DNA of 64,000 bases from Bacteroidota bacterium (GTDB taxonomy: Bacteria; Bacteroidota; Rhodothermia; Rhodothermales; JANQRZ01). Position 1 is the first letter of the stretch, and each line of letters starts with the position of its first letter. The DNA is taken from NCBI GenBank assembly GCA_038746285.1, contig JBCDKT010000009.1:1-64000 (forward strand), in the 5' to 3' direction. Positions 36,180 through 45,300 of this stretch are shown in pieces. The translations under genes and the position numbers were made by a program. The notes below the pieces were generated by a model. It searched no databases. It had not been told where the DNA came from and was given only the letters and a program-made list of their open reading frames with translations.

Positions 36180-36216
36180 AGCCGCGTGTGCCGACCTGGG
36201 CACACGCGGCTTTTTT
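36180..36216 (+). terminator. Strong rho-independent terminator after the protease gene
   Basis: GCCGCGTGTGCC (36181-36192) pairs perfectly with GGCACACGCGGC (36199-36210) around a six-base loop. It is extended by A36180 with the first of six T (36211-36216). It starts 22 bases after the stop. Confidence 0.95.
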
Positions 36217-36346
36217 CGCCCCCGGCGCGGGGGACGGACTGCCACTGGACCATCGCCTTCGACTTCTCCCTTCCACAGACGGAGGTTAGTTGGGGGCGAG
36301 GGGAACACAGGGCGGAGGGCAGGCCGTACCGGGCGCCCCCTTCTTT

Positions 36347-36536
36347 GAAACTGTTTGGTGAACGAACGTCGCGGCCTGCGACCGGCTACGACCGCCCGCT
36401 GCGGCGTCGCACTCCATCGCCGATGCCGGGCATCGGCTGGAGGAGTCGCTACGCTCCTCTGTGCTTCGCGTTCAGGCTCCTGGCCGCTGTCCTGCTCGCT
36501 CCGTCTCGGCTCCCCGCTCCTTTCCCAAACCGTTTC
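36347..36536. mobile_element. MITE-like element, copy 2 (190 bp)
   Basis: The ends GAAACTGTTTGG (36347-36358) and CCAAACCGTTTC (36525-36536) are inverted copies with one mismatch. The body aligns with copy 1 over its full length in the same orientation, including GGAGTCGCTACGCTCC-like hairpins and a shared 30-base block. The right end stops 20 bases before the GTG of the SDR gene, so this element supplies most of that gene's upstream region. Confidence 0.75.
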
Positions 36537-36556
36537 TTTCTCTCGCTCCCTCCTCT

Positions 36557-37435
36557 GTGCCCCCTCCCCTTGTAGACCTCACCGGCCGCGCGGCGCTCGT
36601 CACCGGTGCCTCCAGCGGCATCGGCCGCGCCGCCGCCGCCGAACTCGCCCGCCGCGGTGCCCGCGTCGCCGTCAACTACCCGAACGCCGACGAGGCCGAT
36701 GAGGCCCGCGCCACACTCGACGCCGTCGCCCAGGCGCTTGACGGGCCGACCCGCGCCGTGTCCGAGGACGGCGAGACCCTCCTCGTCGGTGCAGAGGAAC
36801 AGACGCTCGCTCTCACGGTCCGCGCCGACGTGTCGCAGGAAGAGGAGGTCGAGGCGATGACGGCCCGGTGCTTCGGCGGCTTCGGCGGACTCGACGTGCT
36901 CGTGTGCAACGCGGGCATCCAGGTCAAGGGCGCGGCGCACGCGACCGACGTCTCGGTCTTCGACGAGATTCTGGCGGTCAACCTACGCGGGGCCTACCTC
37001 TGCTGCCAGGCGGCGCTCCGGCGCTGGCTGGATGAGCCGCGCACCGCCGAGCGCCCCGGCGTCATCGTCACCGTCTCCAGCGTCCACGAGCGCATCCCGC
37101 GCCCGATGTTCGCCTCCTACGCCGTGAGCAAGTTCGGCCTCCACGGCCTGACGCAGTCGCTCGCGCTGGAGTACGCCGACCGGCACGTCCGCGTCAACGC
37201 CATCGGCCCCGGCGCGACCGTCACCGAGATCAACGCCGCCTGGAAGGACGACCCCGATGCGCGCGCCGCCGTCGCCGATCACATCCCGATGGGCCGCGTG
37301 GCCGAGCCCGAGGAGATGGCGCGCGTGATCGCCTTCCTCGCCTCCGACGCCGCGCCCTACATGACCGGCCAGACCGTCTTCGTCGACGGCGGCCTCACGC
37401 TCTACCCGGCCTTCGCCAAGCCCTGGTCGGGGTGA
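36557..37435 (+). CDS. Short-chain dehydrogenase/reductase (glucose/sorbitol dehydrogenase-like)
   Basis: The 292-residue SDR has the cofactor motif VTGASSGIGRAAAAELARRG (about residues 13-32), DVLVCNAGIQVKG, catalytic Ser in VTVSSVHE and YAVSK with the catalytic Tyr and Lys, then a C-terminal GQTVFVDGGLTLYP. These fit classical NAD(P) SDRs of the glucose 1-dehydrogenase type; the substrate is uncertain. The segment between strands 2 and 3 (about residues 50-85) is longer than usual. The start is a GTG, since no ATG is in frame near the motif. A GMC oxidoreductase follows. Confidence 0.88.
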   Translation: MPPPLVDLTGRAALVTGASSGIGRAAAAELARRGARVAVNYPNADEADEARATLDAVAQALDGPTRAVSEDGETLLVGAEEQTLALTVRADVSQEEEVEAMTARCFGGFGGLDVLVCNAGIQVKGAAHATDVSVFDEILAVNLRGAYLCCQAALRRWLDEPRTAERPGVIVTVSSVHERIPRPMFASYAVSKFGLHGLTQSLALEYADRHVRVNAIGPGATVTEINAAWKDDPDARAAVADHIPMGRVAEPEEMARVIAFLASDAAPYMTGQTVFVDGGLTLYPAFAKPWSG

Positions 37436-37531
37436 CAGGAAAGGAAGAGCGGAGGACAGGAAGAGCGGAAGCGTCTCTGTCCTCATCCTCCTGCTCTTCC
37501 GCTCTTTCTCGCTTCCACTCTTCCGCTCCTG
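37436..37531. repeat. Purine/pyrimidine inverted repeat between SDR and GMC genes
   Basis: GGAAGAGCGGAGGACAGG and GGAAGAGCGGAAGC follow the SDR stop. GCTCTTCCGCTC, CGCTTCCACTC and TTCCGCTCCTG precede the GMC start. The two halves are imperfect inverted copies about 37-39 bases long, separated by GTCTCTGTCCTCATCCTCCT. The word GCTCTTCC is the same unit that is tandemly repeated before pgl. Confidence 0.8.
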
Positions 37532-37534
37532 AAC

Positions 37535-39064
37535 ATGCACGCTGACGTTCTCATCCTCGGAGCCGGGGCGGCCGGCGGGGCCGTCGCCCGCGCCCTCGCG
37601 CCCACCGGCAAATCTATCCTTCTGCTCAACCGCGAGGCCTTCCTCCCGCGCGAGGCCGAGAACTGGAGCCCCGACCTCGTCTACCGCCGCGAGCGCTACA
37701 AGACCGAGGACCGCTGGCGCGACACCCTCTCCGACACCGACTTCCGCGCCTCGATGATCTACCACGTCGGCGGCAACACGAAGACCTACGGCGCGGCCAT
37801 GCTGCGGATGCGCCCCGAGGACTTCGGTGCCGTCCAGACCGAAGACGGCCTCTCCCCCGCGTGGCCGATTTCCTACGACGACCTCGCGCCCTACTACGAC
37901 CGCGCTGACGCCGACTACTTCGTCCACGGGGAGCGCGGGTCCGACCCCTTCGAGCCGCCTGCCGGGCCGTACCCGCACCCGGCGCTCGCACATGACCCGC
38001 GCATCGGCGAGGTCGGTGAGAAGCTGCGCTCGGTCGGGCTGAAGCCGTTCGCGCTGCCGATGGCGCTGCTGCGCAACCCGGAGCAGGACGCCGGCGGGCC
38101 GTTCGTGCTCCGCGAGCTGTTCCGCGCCCAGGGCCAGGAGACCTTCGACGGCTACCCCGACCTCACGCTCCTCAAGGCCGACGCCGAGACGTGCGGCGTC
38201 CGCCCTGCGCTCGACTACGACAACGTCGCGCTTCGGACCGGCGTCACGGTGACCCGGCTCGTCGCGTCGGCCTCGGGGCGCGAGATCACGGGCGTCGAGG
38301 CCGAGATCGACGGGCAGCGGACGACGTTCTCGGGCGACGTGGTGGTCCTCGCGTGCGGGGCCGTCAACACGGCCGACCTCCTCCTCCGGTCCGAGGTGGC
38401 GAACGGGTCGGACCGCGTCGGGCGGCACTACATGCGGCACATCACCTCCAAGTTCTACTCGGTCGACACCCGCACGCCGAACGAGACCTACTTCCAGAAG
38501 ACGCTCGCCGTCAACGACTACTACTGGGGCGACGGCGCGCACGTCGGGCCGGGCGACGGCGGGACCCCACTCGGGCACGTCCACCTGATGGGCAAGCATC
38601 TCCCGGCGATGATCGGGGCCGACCTGAAGCTGTCGGACGACGAGGCCGAAGCCGTCTCCCGGCACTCGCTCGACTGGTGGGTGCAGGGCGAGGACCTGCC
38701 CCTGGCCGAGAACCGCGTCCGCCTCGGCGTCGGGGGCCGGATCGAGATCGACTACCGGCTGACGAACGAGGGCGCGCACGCGCGCCTGATGGACCTGTTC
38801 GAGGAGAAGCTCCGCGCCGTCGGGTTCGACCGGTTCTTCCGGGTGCCGATGCCGCTGCGGGTGATGAACCACCAGTGCGGCACGGCCCGGATGAGCGCCG
38901 ACCCGGCGGACGGGGTCGTCGACCCGAACGGGCGGTCGCACGAGGTCGACAACCTCTGGATCGCCGACGCGAGCGTCTTCCCGTCGAGCGCGGCGACGAA
39001 CCCGACGCTCACGATTGTCGCCAACGCCTACCGGACGGCGGAGCGCATCGCGGAGGCGCTGTAG
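37535..39064 (+). CDS. GMC family FAD-dependent oxidoreductase
   Basis: The 509-residue protein has an FAD-binding start DVLILGAGAAGGAVARALA (about residues 4-22). It carries the GMC motif IYHVGGNTKTYGAAMLRMRPEDF, an FAD segment VVVLACGAVNTADLLLRS, and the C-terminal block NHQCGTARMSADPADGVVD ... NLWIADASVFPSSAATNPTLTIVANAYRTA with the catalytic His. GMC enzymes oxidise alcohols, often sugars or polyols, passing electrons to FAD and then to oxygen or a carrier. No signal peptide is present. Its pairing with an SDR suggests linked oxidation of a sugar or polyol, which is inference. Confidence 0.9.
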   Translation: MHADVLILGAGAAGGAVARALAPTGKSILLLNREAFLPREAENWSPDLVYRRERYKTEDRWRDTLSDTDFRASMIYHVGGNTKTYGAAMLRMRPEDFGAVQTEDGLSPAWPISYDDLAPYYDRADADYFVHGERGSDPFEPPAGPYPHPALAHDPRIGEVGEKLRSVGLKPFALPMALLRNPEQDAGGPFVLRELFRAQGQETFDGYPDLTLLKADAETCGVRPALDYDNVALRTGVTVTRLVASASGREITGVEAEIDGQRTTFSGDVVVLACGAVNTADLLLRSEVANGSDRVGRHYMRHITSKFYSVDTRTPNETYFQKTLAVNDYYWGDGAHVGPGDGGTPLGHVHLMGKHLPAMIGADLKLSDDEAEAVSRHSLDWWVQGEDLPLAENRVRLGVGGRIEIDYRLTNEGAHARLMDLFEEKLRAVGFDRFFRVPMPLRVMNHQCGTARMSADPADGVVDPNGRSHEVDNLWIADASVFPSSAATNPTLTIVANAYRTAERIAEAL

Positions 39065-39333
39065 CGCACCGCATTCGTCTGGCGCGGAGGGAGCGGAGCG
39101 TCGGTTCGGCGTGGAGGGCGGGGGTGCGCCTGCGGCGCATGGAATGGGAGGCATGGGGCGAACGGGCGGAAGGGGAAGAGCGAGCGTCGGCGCGGAGCGC
39201 GAGGGTCTCGTTAACTTTCTCAGCTTTTCTTCCCACTCCTCCCACTCCTCCCACTCCTCCCACTCCTCCCACTCCTCCCACTCCGAGCCCACCCGCGCCG
39301 TAGCTTGCGGGAACACGACCTGCCTCTGCCCCG
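39065..39333 (+). promoter_or_regulatory. Leader region of the glucan synthase with 9-bp tandem repeat
   Basis: About 140 bases of purine-rich sequence (GGAGGGAGCGGAGCG, GCGTGGAGGGCGGGG, GGAAGGGGAAGAGCG) follow the GMC stop. TAACTTTC (39212-39219) is a -7-like element. CCCACTCCT then occurs 5.9 times in tandem at 39232-39284, the same unit as at 1-106. A second -7-like TAGCTTGC lies at 39301-39308, 25 bases before the ATG. Neither has a clear TTG partner. No gene is seen here. Confidence 0.55.
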
Positions 39334-42300
39334 ATGCCTGACGACGCCACCCTCGTGCCCGACGGCCCCACTGTCGCCAACGTCTTCAAGCCCGCCCAGC
39401 TCGCCGAGTACGCCCGGCGTCTGGCCCGGGACCAGGCGCTCGTGGAGGAGAAACGCGTCTCCAAGCCGCTGCGCCCGCTCCTGCGCAGCGCCTACCGCGA
39501 CCTCACCGACGCCTACCGCGCGCTCGCCGGGGCCGGGGCCGAGCGCGAGGTGGTCACGCCGGCGGCCGAGTGGCTGCTCGACAACTTCCACATCGTCCGG
39601 GACCAGGTCCGCGACATCGAGGACAACCTCCCGAAGAGCTACTACAAGCTGCTCCCCAAGCTCCGCACCGGCCCGTTCACCGGGATGCCGCGCGTCTTCG
39701 AGCTCGTCCACACCCTCGCCTCGCACACCGACAACACCCTCGACCAGGAGAACCTGACAGCTTTCACCCGGGCCTTCCAGGAGGTTGACCTCCTGACGCT
39801 CGCCGAGCTGTGGGCGCTCCCGATCATGCTCCGGCTCGTGCTGGTCGAGAAGGTGGTGGCGCTGACGGTGCAGATCATCGAGGCGCGGCAGGAGCGGCGC
39901 GCGGCGTCGAGGTGGGCGCGGCGCATCGCCCAGCGGGGCGACGAGGACCCGTCCGAGGTCGTCGGCATCCTGGCCGAGATGGCGCGGGAGCACTCGCCGC
40001 TCTCGGGGCCGTTCGTGACGACCTTCTCGAGCCGGCTCCAGGCGCAGGGGCCGAGCGCCGTGCCCGCGCTCGAATGGCTGGAGCAGCGCCTCCGCTCGCG
40101 CCGCGCCACGCTCGAAGACGTCGCGCGCCGCGTCACCCAGCGCGAGACGCAGTGGCAGGTCTCGATGGCGAACGCGATCCTCTCGCTCCGCCACACCGGC
40201 GAGACCGACTGGGGCGACTTCGTCGAGGACCTCTCGGCGGTCGAGGACACGCTGCGCGGCGACCCCGACGCCGTGTACCCGAAGATGGACCCCGGCACGC
40301 GCGACCTGTACCGCCACCGCGTCGAGACCCTGTCGCGCCACGCGTCCGAGACCGAGTTCGGCGTCGCCGAGCGGGCCGTCGCCCTCGCCGCGTCGGCAAA
40401 GGAGGCGGGGGAGCCAGACCCGGCCGGGCACGTCGGCTACTGGCTCATCGGGCCGGGGCAGCGGGCGCTCGGGAAGGAGGTCGGCTTCCGCGCACCGCTC
40501 CGGGAGCGCTTGGTGCGCATCGCCCACCGGCACCCGACGGCGGTCTACCTCGGCTTTATCACGGTCGTCACCCTCCTGGCGCTCGCCGGCGTGCTGTGGA
40601 TCGCGCTCGGAGCCGGGGCCGGGCCGGGCCTGCTCGGCCTCACGGCGGCAGCGGCGTTCCTGCCGCTGCTCGACTTCGCCGTCACGTTCGCCAACTTCAA
40701 CGCGGCGCGGCTCCTCCCCCCGTCGCAGCTCGCGCGGATGGACTTCAGCGACGGCATCCCCGAGGGCAACATGGCCTTCGTCGTCATCCCGACGCTGCTC
40801 TCCTCGCCCGAGAACGCCCGCGCCCAGGTCGAGGCGCTCGAGGTCCACGCCGCGGCCAACCCCGACCCGGCGCTGCGCTTCGCGCTCCTGACCGACTTCC
40901 GCGACGCCGAGGCCCAGCACGCGCCGGGCGACGACGCGATCGTCGAGGCGGCCGTCCACGCCGTGCGCGCGCTCAACGCCCGCACCGGGCGGGCCGGCGG
41001 CGATGGTGCCCCGGGCACCGACACCTTCTTCCTCCTCCACCGCGAGCGCCGCTGGAACGAGCGCCAGGGCGTGTGGATGGGCTGGGAGCGCAAGCGCGGC
41101 AAGCTCGAAGAGTTCAACGACCTCCTCCGCACCCCGCCTGATAAGTGGGCAGATGCCGAAACGACCTACACCGTCATCGAGGGCGACTTCCGCGAGACCG
41201 TCCAGGGCGACGCCGTGCGCTACGTCGTCACGCTCGACGCCGACACGCGGCTGCCGCCCGACGGGGCCGTGGACCTCATCGCCACGGCGGCGCACCCGGT
41301 CAACGTGCCGCGCTACTCGGCCGAGACCGGCCGCGTCGTCGAGGGCTACGGCATCCTCCAGCCCCGGGTCTCGGTCGTCCCCGAGGGGAGCCTGCGCAGT
41401 CCGTTCTCGCGCATCTACTCCGGCAACATCGGCGTCGACCCCTACACGACGGCCGTCTCGGACGCCTACCAGGACCTCTTCGGCGAGGGGATCTACACCG
41501 GCAAGGGGCTCTACGACGTCGACGCCTTCCGCCGGACGCTCGCCGGGTCGGTGCCGGAGAACGCCGTCCTCTCGCACGACCTTCTGGAGGGCAACCACGC
41601 CCGCGCCGCGCTCGTGACCGACATCGAGGTCTTCGACGACTACCCGAGCCGCTACAGCACGTTCGCGATGCGGCTCCACCGCTGGGTCCGCGGCGACTGG
41701 CAGCTCCTGCCGTGGCTGATGCCCCGCGTCCGCGACGCGCGCGGGCGCTGGCGCCGGACCCCGCTCTCGGTCGTCGGCCGGTGGAAGATCTTCGACAACA
41801 TGCGGCGGAGCCTCACGCCGGTGGCGCTCGTCCTCTTCCTCGCCCTGGCCTGGACCTCGGTGCTGCCCGGCTCGCCGTTCGTGTGGACCGCGATTGCCCT
41901 CCTCGTCCTCGCCTTCCCGATCTACGCCCCCTTCATCGACGCCTTCTTCCGGCAGCCGGCCGACACGGTCTCGTCGAGCTACTTCCGCCACGCGTGGGAG
42001 GACCTCAAGCTGAACGCCCTCCAGACCGGCCTCTCGGTCGTCTTCCTGGCGCATCAGGCGGTCGTGATGCTCGACGCCGTCGGACGGACGCTGTGGCGGC
42101 TGTTCATCTCCCGCAAGAACCGGCTCGAATGGGTGACGGCGTACCAGGCTGAGCAGGGTGCCCGCGACATCCCGCGCTCGCTCTGGCTCTCGGTCGCGGT
42201 CGGCGTCGCGGTCCTCGTGCTGATCTCGATTGCCGAGCCGATCTCGTGGCTCGCCGCCCTCCCGTTCGCCGTCGCGTGGATCGCCGCGCCGTGGGTGGCG

Positions 42301-45300
42301 AAGGCCGTCAGCGCCCCGACGCGCCCCGAGCGCTACCGCCTCACCTTCGACGACACGCGGCGGCTGCGCACGCTCGCCCGCCGGACGTGGCGCTACTTCG
42401 ACGAGTTCCTCTCGGACGACGACCGGTGGCTCGTCCCGGACAACTTCCAGGTCAAGCCCGCCCAGGGCCTCGCCCGCCGTACGTCGCCGACCAACATCGG
42501 CCTCGCTCTGAACGCGGTGCAGGTGGCGCGCGACTTCGGCTACCTCCCGCGCCAGGAGGAGGTCCGCCGGCTCGGCGCGATGCTCAGCGCCGTCGAGGGG
42601 CTGGAAAAGCACCGAGGCCACCTCTACAACTGGTACGCGACCGAGACCGGGGCGGTGATGCACCCGCGCTACGTCTCGACGGTCGACTCGGGCAACCTCG
42701 CCGGCTCGCTCGTCGTGGTCAAGCAGGGACTCGGCGAGGTCGCCGGGGCGGCCTGGCCGAGCCCGGCGCTCGCCGAGGGCGTGCGCGACGCGCTCTGCGC
42801 GCTCGACGAGACGCTCCGGCGGTGCCCGCCCGACGACTTCGACGCCGCCGAGATCGTCGCCGTCCGCGAGCGGCTCGGGGCGGCCCTCGACCGGCCGACG
42901 CCGGCGACGCTCACCGAGTGGCGGGACCGGCTCGACGCCCTCCTCGCCGCCGCCGCCGACCTCCACACGGCGGCGCAGTTCGAGCCCTCCCCGGTCTGGC
43001 GCGACCAGGACGTGGACGAGCTCCGCACCTGGGCCGGGCAGCCCCTCGCCCAGCTCCGCCTCGCCCGGAGCGAACTGCTCAGCCTCGCCCCCTGGCTCGA
43101 GGACCGGGACGTCGTCGACGACGACCTCAACCAGGTCTCGACGCTCGGCGCGCTCTTCGACCGGACGACGGCACTCCTGACCGACTCGGACCGGGCGATG
43201 GATACGGAGCGGCTCCGCGCTTCGGCCGATGCCGTGGGCGCGCTTCTCCACGACGCCCGCGACCTCGCCGCCCGCGCCGGCGCGCTCCTCCGGGGCATGG
43301 ACTTCGCCATGCTCTACAACGCCGAGCGCGACCTCTTCTCGATTGGCTACGACGTGGACCGGGGCAGCTTCGACGACAGCACCTACGACCTCCTCGCCTC
43401 CGAGGCGCGGCTCGCCTCCTACCTCGCCATCGGCAAGGGCGAGGTGCCGCCGGAGCACTGGTTCCGCCTCAGCCGCTCGACCCGGAGCACGCGCGGGCGC
43501 AAGACGCTGCTCTCCTGGAGCGGGACGATGTTCGAGTACCTGATGCCGCTCCTGTTCATGCGGACCTATCCCCGGACGCTCCTCGACGAGACGCTCTACA
43601 ACGCCGTCTCGACGCAGCGCTTCTACGGGCGCTCGAAGGGCCGCCCGTGGGGCATCTCCGAGAGCGCCTACTACACGCTCGACCTCCACCTGACGTACCA
43701 GTACCGCGCCTTCGGCGTGCCGTGGCTCGGCCTCAAGCGCGGCCTCGGCGAGGACTACGTGCTCGCCCCCTACGCGACGGTCCTCGCGCTCATGGTCCGG
43801 CCGGACCGCGCCCTCTCGAACCTGGGAAAGATCGACGAACTCGGGGCCTACGGGCCCTACGGCTACTACGAGGCCGTCGACTTCACCCCGGCCCGCGTCG
43901 CCACCCCCGGCGAGACGGCCAGCGAGGAGACGTTCCAGGTCGTCCGGTCGTACTTCGCCCACCACCAGGGGATGAGCCTGCTCTCGCTCGCCAACGTCCT
44001 CCTCGACAACCGCGTGCAGGACCGGTTCCACTGCGAGCCCTTCGTGCAGTCGGGTGAACTGCTGCTCCAGGAGCGCGTCCCGCGCGTGGTCGAGAAGATC
44101 GACGCCGCGCCGTTCGACGAGGGCGAGCTCGAGCCGGTCGAGGTGCAGCCGGTCGCCTCCTACGTCGAGCACCTCACGGGCGACGCGCTTGCGGACCCCG
44201 TGCCGCGCGGCGTGCTCCTCTCGAACGGGCGCTACACGGCCTACCTCACGAGTGCAGGGTCCGGCTACGCGCGCCAGGGTGAGATGGGCGTCACGCGCTG
44301 GCAGCCGGACCGCACGCACGACGCGCAGGGCTTCTTCGTCTACGTGCGCGACCTCGAGAGCAACCGCTTCTGGTCGGCCGGGCAGCAGCCGGTGCAGTCG
44401 GCGCTGCCGCCGGACCGCTACGAGACGTGGTTCCACGCCAACAAGGTCGAGACGGCCCGCGTCGACGACTGGATCGAGACGTTCACCGAGATCGTCGTCT
44501 CGCCCGAGGACGACGTCGAGGTCCGGCGCGTGACGCTGACCAACTACTCCGACCAGCCGCGCGTGATCGAGCTGACGAGCTACGCCGAGGTGGTCCTCTT
44601 CCCGCCCGTTGCCGACGCCGCGCACCCGGCCTTCTCGAAGCTCTTCGTCGAGACCGAGTACGTCCCCGAGCACAACGCGATCATCGCCACGCGCCGCCCG
44701 CGCAAGGAGGGCGAGCACCGCCCGTGGCTCGTCCACACCGTCGCCGACAAGGCCCTCGGGCCGGTCTTCGAGGAACTCCAGTTCGAGACCGACCGGGCCA
44801 AGTTCATCGGGCGCGGCCGGACGCTGGACCACCCGGCGGCGATGGACCCGAGCACCCGGCTCTCCGGCACCGACGGGGCCGTGCTCGACCCCGTCGTCTC
44901 GCTCCGCCGCGTCGTGGTCCTGATGCCGAAGGAGAACGTGACGGTCACCTTCTCGCTCGGCACGGCCGACTCGCGCGAGGACGCCGAGCGCCTCGTCGAG
45001 CGCTACGACCACCCCTACGCGGCGCAGCGCGCCCTCGAACTGGCGTCGGTCTACGGCCTCGTCGAACTCAAGCACCTCGGGCTACCGGGCGAGCGGGCGC
45101 TCTACTTCCAGCGCCTCGCCTCGCACATGCTCTACGGCGGGGCGGCTCTCCGCGCGCCCGAAGACGTGCTGCTCCGCAACCGGCGCCCGCAGTCCGGCCT
45201 CTGGGCGCACGGCATCTCCGGCGATCTCCCGATCCTCGTCTACCGCATCGCGAAGGCGGACGACATGCCCCACTTCCGGCTCCTCCTCAAAGCGCACGAG

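Noticed and set aside
32795-36536. Composite transposon carrying the protease
   Set aside because: No transposase is encoded in either 190-bp copy or between them, and target duplications are not evident; only a MITE-like pair can be claimed.
36461-36556. N-terminal extension of the SDR gene starting at 36461
   Set aside because: It would begin inside the MITE-like copy 2; the SDR family starts at the cofactor motif, so the GTG at 36557 fits better.
39220-45075. A 1951-codon open frame on the minus strand opposite the glucan synthase gene
   Set aside because: It is a shadow frame caused by high GC content. Its translation is dominated by Arg, Glu, Val and Ala in low-complexity order, and it runs across the 9-bp repeat. 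The plus-strand frame has clear GT84, GH189 and GH94 motifs.
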